Source of the DNA: Polytrichum commune
Lineage: Eukaryota; Streptophyta; Polytrichopsida; Polytrichales; Polytrichaceae
Length of the DNA: 60,000 nt
NCBI GenBank assembly: GCA_950295325.1
Contig: OX485807.1
Coordinates: 16,831,001-16,891,000, forward strand
Direction of reading: 5' to 3'
The notes beneath the pieces were generated by a model. That model saw only the letters and a list, made by a program, of their open reading frames with translations, was not told the DNA's origin and did not search any database. Below are positions 24,291 through 36,800 of this stretch, piece by piece; within the stretch, counting starts at the first letter, position 1, and every line of letters starts with the position of its first letter. The translations under genes and the position numbers were made by a program.

Positions 24291-27139
24291 TACGTTGTAC
24301 ATAACAAGGCTAAAGTTTTGAAACAATCGCTACAAGGACATGGGTTATGCTGAGATTTGGACTATGTGCTCAAAATACATACACCATTCTAGGTTGAATT
24401 GTTAATGGAATTTGGGAGGGCCACTGTGATCAGTTATAGAGGAAAGGAAGCTTGACTTGACTTCCTATTATTCTTTGCATCTCAACTCTGATCCTGAAAC
24501 TCGAAATGACAAACTTCACGATTGGCAAGTGGTAATTGTTCAATTGACAATCTTCAACATTGGCAAGATGAGACAATCCCCGATATAATCCACCGACATT
24601 CCAAATGATACGTGGAATGAAAAGTGCCTGCCATAGGCTGCATACCTTATGTAGAGAAGGGATTCGGAGAGCAAGTTAATATCGCACTTCTGTAAATTTT
24701 TTGACATGATTGAAGCAGACATCTCTACTTAGTCCCTAGTTTTCACATAGCGATCATTGATTGAAGACGATTGAAAATTTATAGACGAACCTCGCACATG
24801 TGTGAAAATGTAGGATCTCTCTGTACACAAACTCAATCACTTTATATTAAATAGAAGTGGTCGTTTGTTAAATTGCATAGATGCAGGTCATGAAGCAGGT
24901 TGGCTAAGTTTTTGTTGAATTTGATTGCCATCCATGGTGTTCCATTCTAATGTCTTCTTTTCTGCAACATCTTTCAGGTGGACAAGTTTCAAATAGACAA
25001 GGTGGTTGGGAAGGATATTCAAACAAGGTGCCATTAAATACATCAAGGGTTACTTTTTTTTCTTGTAAGGTATTGCATGTTGGGGATGATCATTTACATG
25101 AAGTCGTGGCTTTTGGTTGATGTAAGGTTTGGGATAATATTTGTAAATCAATGTTAGACTCATTTGTGTGTTGGGCTAAAGGAGTATTGATGAAAGAGAA
25201 TGTGATCTCAACAATAAAAGTAGTTGTAAGAGTATTCCATCTTGGACTTGGACATTAAGGATGATTGACCATGTTGTTGATGCCTTGCAAGGGGAAGCTG
25301 AAAATTCAGTGCAATAGTTTGGTTATTCAAAAATGATATATGTTGATTGTCGTTCCTAGTAACAAATGTTTATGTGGAGATATTTGTTTATTCATTTCAT
25401 ATTTTTGGCTTTGGAGAGTTGATGCCATCATTTTGAGTGGAACCCATGAACTTGTTTCTAACCATGTCCAAGATTGGTCTTGTTATAAATAGGGATTGTA
25501 ATGGCATTTTGGTTCATTGTGGATGAAAAAAGAAAAAGGTTGGTGTGTTAAAATCAAGTTTTACTTTTCCATTGAGTTGAGAACAAAAGGCTACTATGGC
25601 AAAGTATGGTAGAGTGCATGTGACAACATCAAAGTATGCTAGAAAACGAGGTGTGGTTAGTGAAGATCATTGAAATGACAAAATGAAAGTTGAACTAAAA
25701 ATAAATTTGAAAAGATAAATTGTTTGTATTGCAGTTTGAGGTGGATGAGATGATATGAAGGATTACTACACCACTTTGAAAAATTTCATCTTTCAAGTTG
25801 TGAAACATTGAAGTTGCATTCAATTATAAAACGAAGAGCACACATAGGTGTTTGAAAGAGGCCACCATGCAAGAAAAAACTAAAGGTTCACCACTCTTGA
25901 CTTAGGTATTTACTTTCCCACAACATGTCTCACGTGCTCAAAGAACTCGTAAAAGTTGCTATAGTGTTTTACAATTGCAGTTTTTGAAACTTCCGAGTGT
26001 GTTGTTGATGACCTCCAATGTTTCATTAAACACCCACAATATTAAAAGTCCAATTGTTGATTCTTCCAGAGTTGTTTTGAATGGTTAAATAAAGGAATTT
26101 GATTTATATGCTCTTTGTAGTTGTCAGTCACATATTTATATGCACATTGTTGTTAATAACAAGTTTTATGCTCACACTTTCTTGTTGGCTATGATTCTCA
26201 ATGCGTTAGGGATAAGAGTGGATTTGTGGTTGTGATGAAGAGTGAATTCTTGTTGAAATTCCATTTCGCCACTCGATGTCTTATATTGTTCTTTTCTTTT
26301 GTCCTTCCAAACTTGTCATTGACAACATTTTCAACAGTAAGAAGTATATTGAGGTCATAGTAATTTGATGTGGATATTTTTTTTTTTTGAAATTATTCAC
26401 ATACAAGGAGCAAATCATTAGACTTTATAAATTTGAACTTGGAATTTTTATCTCTTATAATTGTGGTGAAAAAAACAATACTTCAATTTATGTGTCGCAC
26501 TTAACTTTATGTGGTTTCTCATATGTTTGAGGTCTACAAGACATAGCAAGTAGACTTGAACAATTCTCTACAAAATTTGGATGGGTGAGGAAGTTTATAT
26601 CGTATCCACTTAGGAAGAGCTTATTTGCACCTCATGGTACTCCAACCGTATTGGGTGTGCACAATAAGTTGGTATTTGTCTCATGTTGGAAGTCATATGA
26701 AGTCTATAATAATTTAGTGATACATAGAGCACCTAAATTTGCAAGGGATTAAGCATGTTATTCATCTTGGGCTCATTTTTATGTTGTAGACATTAAAGTG
26801 TGACATTGCAATGTTATGTATTATATATTGGGAACCCAAATTGTCAATAAATGCCATGTGATGAATCATAATGAAATTCAAGGTTGACATATTAGTTCAA
26901 TGTACGCTATCAAGATATGTGCTAATTTAAGATGTTGATATACTAGGTATGTTCCATATAAAGTATTGTTTGAAAACAACACAACAATGACACCAAGTGG
27001 GCATCAAGCATAAAAAAAGCCTAGCAATATGTATACAAATTATGCCAAATGCTATTTTCTTTTCCTTTGTGTGATGTGGCATTGAATTTGTGGATGCAAC
27101 GTGACTCTAATTCTTACCCCCTTTTTGTTTTGTATGCAG
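24291..27139. other. Intergenic DNA upstream of the kinase-NB-ARC-LRR gene
   Basis: No coding motif recognised. A TATAAATAG-like box lies at 25,484-25,492, too isolated to call a promoter. A strong acceptor (pyrimidine tract, TGCAG) at 27,139 suggests that an upstream, possibly untranslated, exon lies in this stretch. Confidence 0.4.
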
Positions 27140-27142
27140 GAT

Positions 27143-30100
27143 ATGATGGCTAATCAATCCAATATCTTGGGGCTTTGTATACTCAACAATGACTACATAC
27201 AACAAATTGTGCATGACGGTGGTGCCAAGTTTGCATTGAATCAACGCCAATGCATGTGTCTTGCACAAACGCTCAAAAAATTCACTAGTACGATAGAAAT
27301 TATTTTCTCCCATACGGATGAGTTTCTTAAGAGTTGTGACTTGCTCTTGAAGGAGTTGTTTCTAGTTATTGAAAGGGCCAAGTTGTTGGTACAAGAGTGT
27401 TATGGTGAGAAATGGTGGCATATAGCATTGCTCCAAATCCACAATGAAGAGGCGTTCCAAGACTTGTTCATGGATCTCAAATCATGTCATGATGATATTT
27501 ATCGACACTTAAAAGGCCAATATGTTGGACAGTTGGACCAATTTCAAGATGATGTGAGTTTTTCACTAAGCACCATGAGTGAATTGGGAGTTGAAGATCA
27601 TCGCGTATTGGTGAGGCGATTACAAGCAACTGTAGAATCCACACATTCCTTCTCTAAGAACAAGGTCGCTAGCGAAGAGTCAACGATTGCGGCATACTTG
27701 TTGAAAAGGAATGACAATCAAGGAAACTATGTGAATGGTGGACAACATGTGGAGGTTGATGCACGATTGGGTTGGCAAGGCTCAAGCCCACTTGGAGAAG
27801 GTGCGTATGGCAATGTAGAAAAAACAACTTGGTTTGGTTTGCCATGTGCAAAGAAGGTTCAAATTTTGGGTGATATGGAAGATGGCGACAAAAGCTTCAA
27901 GAAAGAGGTACACATACTTGCAAGTGCCAATCATCCAAATGTCGTGAAATTCATATGTTGTGGCCGAAAACCAGAGAAACGCAAATGTTTCATTGCTATG
28001 GAGCTTCTAGACACAAGCTTGGAGGCATTGATGGAGGAGGTATCAAATGGCGGAACAAAGACACTCTTCCCAATTCAAGTAGCTATGGACATCATCTTAC
28101 AAATCGCGAAGGGCATGAGTTATCTACATGAGAATAAAATTGCACATCGGGATTTGAAACCTGCCAATGTATTGGTGCATAAAATCATGGTGGATGAATT
28201 GCACAAGGACAACTATGTGAATGTGAAGTTGGCCGACTTTGGACTTTCAAAAACGGATGCGCATAGCAACATTTCTGAGAAATTAAGCCAAGGTATTGGG
28301 ACGAGGTTGTATAAAGCACCAGAGCTATTCCACTACACCAACCAAAAGCCAAAGAACACGATGTCTTTTGCAGCGGAAAAAGTGAATGCACATGAAGCCG
28401 ATGTATACAGTTTTGGTGTGATGTGTGCAACTATACTCTCAGGAAACCCACCATTTGAAGGCAATGGTCATGATCTTCCTACAAGGCTAAGGTCAGGTGA
28501 AAGGCCATGGGTGCCTGATGATTGTCCCGAAGCTTTGGTCTCCTTGATCAAGGAATGTTGGTCATTAGACCGAACAAAGAGACCCAAGTTCAAGGAGATT
28601 TGCACAACATTAAAAGAATTGAGAAGTTCCATTTTACGGGGAAATGTTGCACTTAGAAATCAAGAGGTGGAAAATGAGACAACCTTGTTTCAAAGGATTT
28701 CAAATTTGCCTCAGGACGTCATGTATTTGTGCAAACGCTTTTGGAGGACACCGAATTTGGAGGGGAGAGAAGCTAATGAGGCCCAACATACAAGTCAAAT
28801 TCATACCAAGGTATTAATCCTACCAATATATTAAATGGTTTAGAAATTAGTTCACATCAAATTTCAAATGGGCTAACAAAAGGATCAATTTATCTTGTTT
28901 TATCAATTTTCATCAAATATTGGATCCAAATACAAATTTGAAATTTTATTAAAAGTGATGTATTCTTTTTAATGAGATAATCAAGGTACTTTTGATAGCA
29001 TTCATAGAAATCATACTCTTTTGCATTTATTGTGACTTACGTGTCAAAGCAATATCTAATATAAAATTTTGTATGTATGGGGTTTTCAGCTTTTTGCACC
29101 ATTGTCATGGGCAAACCGAATACTTCCATCACAAGTGCGGTCCACACATTCATTACCGTCACTCCCGGTTCACTTTGTCAATATTGATAAGAAAATCTCA
29201 AACGTGTTATTTCAACTAGAATCCAATCAAATTCTAGGCATCGTTGGGATGGGTGGAAGTGGAAAGACCACTTTGACAAAGGCCACTCTTCATCGTGTGC
29301 ATCAAGGCTTTGAAGCAACAAGCTTTGTGGCAAATATGAGAGACTCCAAAAACATCTTGGATATACAAAGACAATTGTTGGAGGATCTCAAGTACAAGAG
29401 GCACATAAACACCATAGAAGAAGGGTTCAAGTACTTACAAGAGATATTTGAGAGGAAAAAGGTCTTTGTTGTCTTTGATGATGTTGCCTCTCAAGAACAA
29501 CTCCATGGGCTAGTTTCATCTAAGTGGAAGTTTGCTAACGGTAGCAAGATCATTGCCACAAGCCGAAATTGGCAAGACTTAAAAACAACTTGTATCTCAC
29601 ATAATGGAAAGATGGACATGGAGTTATTGGAGGAAGATCAAGCAAAGGAGCTATTCTACAAGCATGCATTCTTACAACAACGACCTCAAGGGCCGCAATT
29701 TGAAATAGTTGCCAACAAAGTCATCGAAGCATGTGGTGGTCTGCCTTTGAGCTTGGAAGTATTGGGAGGTTATTTGTGTGGAGTTCAAAGGCTTAGGGTA
29801 TGGCAACAAGCATTGCGAAGATTACAGAGGGGACAATGTCTTGGTGGTAGTTGGGATAACGAAAGGATATGGAGAACGTTGAGGATAAGCTACGATAATT
29901 TGGATGAAGAAGAGAAAAACATGTTTTTGGACATTGCTTGTTTTTTTTGTCGTGATGTTCTCGAGCAAGGGATGGAAGAAGAGAAGGCGTTGAAAATATG
30001 GGATTGTGATGATAGTAACGCACATTCTGCACTTTTGAATCTCATGGACCGAAGTCTTGTGCGAATGGATTCAGATGGGATGTTGACAATGCATGATCAT

Positions 30101-33100
30101 TTACGTGACATGGGACGTATGATAGCATGCAAAGAGCATATTGGAGGACAAAGAATTTGGAATTTGGATGAGTTTGAGCCCACCAAATCTAATGCGAGCA
30201 TGGTAAATGAATATATCCATCATCTTTGTCTAGTTTCATAATCATAAAGCGTCCAAATTTGATGAAATTGAGTTTGCACTTATAAGATTCTTTGTAGAAA
30301 TAATATAAGGAAGAAAATGTATATGCTTGATGTTTTTTTAATCAATTGAGAGAGTATGAAAAAATCCACACACATAATGGATTGCCATAAACAATGATTT
30401 ATGGCATGGTTGATGCAGATGATGCAAAACGTGGAAGGTCTTCATGTGGCTGGATCTCATTGTAATTATGATATGATTACAAGTTTGGATATGGCAAACA
30501 TAAGGCTCTTGCATATCAACGATTGTGTGAGTTTGGATTACTTTTACAAAACAATGAAAAATGCGAATAAATTGAGGTGGATGCGGATAAGCATGAGCTT
30601 TAGCCAATATAGATGTGAAGAAATTGAAGAGTTGCAACTATCATTTTCCATTTCATTCAAACAGTTGCGCGTGTTGGAGATGGAGAGGTTTGTGCATTTG
30701 CAACAATTTCCACTTGAAATTGGAACCCTTAAGATGTTACAATACCTTACCTTAGTTGATTGTAACACATTGGAATTCATACCGGAGACATTGGGCAATT
30801 TGACTTCGTTGGTGACATTGAGCTTGCGTCGTTGCTCAAGCTTGAAGGAGATACCGGAGACATTGCGCAACTTGACTTCATTGGTGACATTGGACTTGTA
30901 TGGATGCTCGAACTTGAGGGAAGTACCGGAGACATTGGGCAACTTGACTTCATTGGTGACATTGGACTTGTATGGATGCTTGAGCTTGAGGGAAGTACCG
31001 GAGACATTGGGCAACTTGACTTCATTGGTGACATTGAACTTGGAAGATTGCTCGAGCTTGAAGGAAGTACCGGAGACATTGGGCAACTTGACTTCATTGG
31101 TGACATTGGACTTGTATGGATGCTCGAGCTTGAGGGAAGTACCGGAGACATTGGGCAACTTGACTTCATTGGTGACATTGAACTTGGGATGGTGCAAGAG
31201 CTTGAGGGAAATACCGGAGACATTGGGCAACTTGACTTCATTGGTGACATTGAACTTGCGTCGTTGCTCGAGCTTGAGGGAAATACCGGAGACATTGGGC
31301 AACTTGACTTCATTGGTGACATTGAAATTGAGGGGTTGCTCGAGCTTGAGGGAAGTACCAGAGACATTGGGCAACTTGACTTCATTGGTGACATTGAAAT
31401 TGAGGGGTTGCTCGAGCTTGAGGGAAGTACCGGAGACATTGGGCAACTTGACTTCATTGGTGACATTGTACTTGGGTTGGTGCAAGAGCTTGAGGGAAGT
31501 ACCGGAGACATTGGGCAACTTGACTTCATTGGTGACATTGTACTTGGGTTGGTGCAAGAGCTTGAGGGAAGTACCGGAGACATTGGGCAACTTGACTTCA
31601 TTGGTGACATTGAAATTGAGAGGTTGCTCGAGCTTGAGGGAAGTACCGGAGACATTGGGCAACTTGACTTTATTGGTGACATTGGACTTTAGTCATTGCT
31701 CGAGCTTGGAGGAAGTACCGGAGACATTGGGCAACTTGACTTCATTGGTGACATTGGACTTGTATGGTTGCTTGAGCTTGAAGGAAGTACCGGAGACATT
31801 GGGCAACTTGACTTCATTGGTGACATTGAAATTGAGGGGTTGCTCGAGCTTGAGGGAAGTACCGAAGACATTGGGCAACTTGACTTCATTGGTGACATTG
31901 GACATGGATGGTTGCTCGAGCTTGAAGGAAGTACCGGAGACATTGGGCAACTTGACTTCATTGGTGACATTGGACTTGGTTGGTTGCTCGAGCTTGAGCG
32001 AAGTACCGGTGACATTGGGCAACTTGACTTCATTCGTGATCTTGGACTTGTATGGTTGCTTGAGCTTGAGGGAAGTACCGGAGACATTGGGCAACTTGAC
32101 TTCATTGGTGACATTGAAATTGATGGGTTGCTCGAGCTTGAGGGAAGTACCGAAAACATTGGGCAACTTGACTTCATTGGTGACATTGGACATGGATGGT
32201 TGCTCGAGCTTGAAGGAAGTACCGGAGACATTGGGAAACTTGAGTTCATTGGTGACATTGGACTTGGTTGGTTGTTCGAGCTTGAGGGAAGTACCGGTGA
32301 CATTGGGCAACTTGACTTCATTGGTGACTTTGAAATTGAGTGGTTGCTCGAGCTTGAAGGAAGTACCGGAGACATTCGGCAACTTGACTTCATTGGTGAC
32401 ATTGAAATTGATGGGTTGCTCGAGCTTGAGGGAAGTACCGAAGACATTGGGCAACTTGACTTCATTGGTAACATTGGACATGGATGGTTGCTCGAGCTTG
32501 AAGGAAATACCGGAGACATTGGGAAACTTGAGTTCATTGGTGACATTGGACTTGGTTGGTTGCTCGAGCTTGAGGGAAGTACCGGTGACATTGGGCAACT
32601 TGACTTCATTGGTGACGTTGAAATTGAGTGGTTGCTCCAGCTTGGAGGAATTAATGAAGACATTGGGCAACTTGACTTCATTGGTGACATTGAAATTGAG
32701 GGGTTGCTCGAGCTTGAGGGAAGTACCGGAGACATTGGGCAACTTGACTTCATTGGTGACATTGTACTTGTGTTGTTGCTCGAGCTTGAAGGAATTACCG
32801 GAGACATTGGGCAACTTGACTTCATTGGTGACATTGAACTTGGAAGATTGCTCGAGCTTGAAGGAAATACCGGAGACATTGGGCAACTTGACTTCATTGA
32901 TGACATTGGACTTTAGTCATTGCTCGAGCTTGAAGGAAGTTCCGGAGACATTGGGCAACTTGACTTCATTGGTGAAATTGGACTTGCGATGGTGCACGAG
33001 CTTGGAGGAAGTACCGGAGACATTGGGCAACTTGACTTCATTGGTGACATTGGATTTTAGTCATTGCTCAAGCTTGAAGGAAGTTCCGGAGACATTGGGC

Positions 33101-33196
33101 AACTTGACTTCATTGGTGACATTGGACTTGCAATGGTGCACGAGCTTGAAGAAGGTACCGGAGACATTGCGCAACTTGACTTCATTGGTGACATAA
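27143..33196 (+). CDS. HeLo-like/kinase-NB-ARC-LRR immune receptor (PNL-type NLR), 3 exons
   Basis: Predicted exons 27143-28810, 29090-30202 and 30419-33196 join in phase 0 with GT-AG introns to give 1,852 residues. Residues 1-200 are alpha-helical, like the DUF1221/HeLo helical bundle of plant MLKL-type kinases. The kinase (about 210-480) keeps its key motifs: LGEGAYGNV, lysine in CAKKVQ, IAHRDLKPANVL, ADFGLSK and YKAPE. NB-ARC (about 590-927) has P-loop GMGGSGKTT, kinase-2 VFVVFDDVA, GLPL, FLDIACFF and MHD. The C-terminus holds about 34 LRRs of 24 residues (LGNLTSLVTLxLxxCSSLREVPET). NLRs sense pathogen molecules, and nucleotide exchange at NB-ARC triggers defence; here the kinase or helical part would be the signalling output. 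All signature residues are intact. The ATG at 27143 lies 3 bases after a strong acceptor, so an upstream exon may add N-terminal sequence. Confidence 0.88.
30790..33196 (+). repeat. 72-bp tandem LRR-coding array with 288-bp higher-order repeats
   Basis: About 34 units of 72 bp encode one 24-residue LRR each. Units are so alike that long ORFs stay open in several other frames on both strands. A four-unit block (PKT, DMDGC, DLVGC and KL-GC types) repeats three times: the ACCGAAGACA-type marker falls at 31861, 32149 and 32437, exactly 288 bp apart. The stop at 33194 arises where the usual GACATTGGAC reads GACATAAGAC, and one more partial unit follows in frame after it. Confidence 0.92.
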
Positions 33197-33847
33197 GACT
33201 TGAGTGGTTGCTCGAGCTTGGGGGAGTGCTATCTTGTGAGCGGTGAACAATGAGCGGTGAGGAATGTGAAATATTTGGTAATAGGGCCACTAGTATCCTA
33301 TAACCGTGGAATTTTGGCATAAAAGTTTTTGATTGTAGGGTTTAATAGGGAGAGGTGTGGGGATGATAAGCAACATTGTGAGAAGTGAGCAATGAGAAAA
33401 AAAATCCCACATGACTATGGGCATATATACATTTATCATATATAAATACATCTTTATTTCAACTATAGATAAATTATTGCATCCACATGTTTTATTTTGC
33501 GGTTCAATAATATCATCAATTGTAGCAAAATAATCAACAATGAATTGGTGCATGGGTGCATGGATTTGGGTGCATTCCTGTGTGCACTCAAATATAGTGG
33601 GTGCATAATATGCAACTTGTACAAAATACCACAAAGAATTTCATCACAACCAAACCTAATTACAGGTTCATGACCGTGGTATTGAATATATATATATATT
33701 TGTGGAAAATTGAAGACTATATGTACAACAACAAACATTGAAGAGTCAAAACATTAGATATATAATGATTTTAATTATTAGAACCCAATTGAAAACTTGG
33801 CATTGGAGAACTCTCAACATACATCTTCATAATATATATGTAAAGTT
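33197..33847. other. Convergent intergenic region between two genes
   Basis: Lies between the 3' ends of the NLR (+) and the ParB/methyltransferase-like gene (-). AT-rich with a (TA)n run near 33,688. No gene recognised. Confidence 0.5.
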
Positions 33848-36800
33848 TCATTCTTCATGGGCCTCTATGTCCATGAACATTTCTACTAATCGTCTAGGAT
33901 GAAGATCCGTTGATTGGCTTGATGACTCTAGTGAAACTTCTTGTTGTTGTGCCATGTGTTGTGCCATTGACTTTGCATATATTGGTAGGTCTTGTACAAA
34001 ATTTGGAGTTGCTGGTACTTTTGCAAACCAATCTTTCAATCCAATGCTAATCATGCAAAAAAAAACAATATTAATATGAGTTTAAGTAATATATTGAAAA
34101 ATAAATGTACACATGCAAATTCATTGTATGAAATTTGCAATAGCTTGAAGACTTACTCACTATTCAGAATCAGATACATCGATGGCCACAAATTTGCGCC
34201 CTTGCTTTGGAACTACATCCTCAAAATTTGGACCAATACTTGAGGAAGGTTCTGAGGGTGCTTGAAATACATTGGATGCTTCAACATTCAAACTCTGGAA
34301 TAAAGCATCCAATAACCCCATGTGTATTTCTTCGTCTGCTTCAAAACCAAAAATATGTCTTTCACTTTCTTTTGCAGCGTGAAAACTTGCACCTGTCCCC
34401 ACGGAAAAATCCAATATACGACCATGTAATGGAGAACATGCTTCAATGAGTTGTTGCATAACCAAAGGGCTTTTTTCTTTAGCTCCCCTCCAAGGTTGTC
34501 CACATTGGTTCAAACACATGTTTGTGTTCGTTATTTGATTGAACAGAACATCCAATTGTTTGATGTCCACAAATGGATCTATGTAGCTAGCAACATCCGA
34601 GAGGGCAAATGAACTAGATGGTTTCTTCAAGAGAAGAATGTTGGAAAGAGCAGTTTGGATACCGTTAGGAGCATTTTGTGGTAAACAGTTCACAATTGTG
34701 AATGTTTTGACATGCTCCCTTAAACAAAAATGTTTTGGACGATCTCTGGTCCCTAGTGCATAACTCACAATTTTTTCTTGCAGTCTTGGCATCTTGGCAT
34801 TGCACATGATAAGCGTGCAACCATTGTCTGAAAGTATTGATTCCAAAAAATCAAACAATGTCTCCCACCATTCATCTGTCTTCAATTGCATCCAAGAAGG
34901 AATAGTACGCCCTTCGTCAATACCATGGATTGGCATCCCATCTGGAATATCAACAATAATTAGGTCCACACATGCTTTGGTAACAATTCCATTCACGTTG
35001 TTTACTTTACCCAAAGAAACATCTTTCATCCATGACATCAATTTTTTGAAATCAGGAGATGTTTTTTTGTGTTTTTCATAAAAAACATGACAATCGTACC
35101 AATCACCTTTAACAAGGCCTACCTTGGGAATAAAATCAAGATTTCTTCCCGGTTTTGGTACAGTTGCAATTTGTGATCTTGACGACACTCGACCACTTGG
35201 TGGCTTTGGATTTGGGACAATATCTTGTTCGTTGTTTTTTGTATCGATTATTTTTCTTTTTTTCCTCAATTGAATATGTGGTTTGGAAGACTGCGATGGT
35301 TGTTTGGAGGACTCCGATGGTTGTTCGGTTTCAAATGTTGGCATTTCACCCACATTAATACCAACACTTCTTTGTTCTTCAACTCTTGCATTGCAATCTT
35401 GAAACAATTGTGTTTCTTCTTCTGGTAAAGAACCGTTGGGAAGGTCCAAATACCAACCTCCCCCTTCGCGATGTGCAGATGGCCATTTTCTTTGTTCAAT
35501 ATTCCAAAGCATTCCTTCTGCAAGTGTCCAAGAAGACCACCATGATGGACGACCTCGAAGTTTTCCATTTGCAATCAAAATGAATTTAATGTATCGATAA
35601 ATTATACGACACATGATTGCAGCAGAACCTGGTTGATCTTTCCATATATTGTTCCTCCACACAGTCTTTGCATTCACCTTAGTGGGTATTTCCACTAAAA
35701 ATGCCATGTTCCCAATTTTTTCCTCCCATGTTCTAATATATGAGACAACATCCGGAACATCCGAAGTCATATTGTCCAACACCAATCGTTGTGTTACATC
35801 ATCATGATTGATGTAGTAGTCAATTTTTTTGTATGCCTCCTCTTTGAGCTGTATAACATACATAAAAATAATTAATATACAATATAAAAATAGTTATGTA
35901 TCATAATACATATATCAAACATACATATATATTATATATCTGATACATAAATATATCACATATCAAATAGTAAACTTCATATATAAATACCTGCCACCAA
36001 AATGTTCTTGTCAGCCATGGATCCAATGCATCATTTCCTCCAATTTCTAAAGGAAACGATGCAGCATGTTTTGTGTCATCATTAGCATTCCAGAGCTTTA
36101 GCCAATTCGTTTTTTCTTTGGAATCAACCTGAGATTGACAAAGACGATGGAGGCGATCAAGGGTCATTTGCACATTGTCTCCATTTTTGTCATAGTGTTT
36201 TTTGATTTCATCAAAAAACTCTGTGCCATTTTCGGGATCAGCGATGGCCAAAATTTTAACCAGTGTTGACCGTTTTTTAGTTTTGATGGATTGTGACGCT
36301 GTTGCAATTATTTGTTGCAATCCGATGTGATCTGCAACCTCCAAGTTGATATAGTTTTCAGTTGCTTTTGCAACCTCGTCCTCAATTTCACTCTGTACAA
36401 TACAAAGTATTGATGAGAATAAAGAAAGAAAATCTATAAATCCATAAATATGAATTGACATAGTTAAAGAAATAAGGAAATACAAAATTTACCTTGTAAA
36501 TATGTTCGACCAGGATCTCTTGTGTGACATTATACCACTTTTTGGAATTTACTGATTTTTTCTTTTTGCACAAAGCCATTTGCTCAGGACTAATCCTTCC
36601 TTCCCACCATTCCAGCGGTTGACTTCCATATTTTGTCACTTTGAAGAGTGTGTGAATGAATCGAGGTTTGACAACATTTTTCTCTGTTGATCTGAATCAT
36701 TTCAAAATATAAACATAAATATAAAAATATGAAAAACTTAAAGATGAAACATGTAAAGAAAAATAACAATATAAGGTAATCAAAATAGAAATGAATAAAA

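Noticed and set aside
25484-25492. TATAAATAG as the receptor gene promoter
   Set aside because: It lies 1.65 kb upstream of the first supported exon with no linked exon, and such words are frequent in AT-rich DNA.
30544-32906. Long antisense and alternate-frame ORFs (280-405 codons) across the LRR array
   Set aside because: They are by-products of the 72-bp repeat: the repeat length is a multiple of three, so one stop-free unit leaves the whole frame open. They lack independent motifs.
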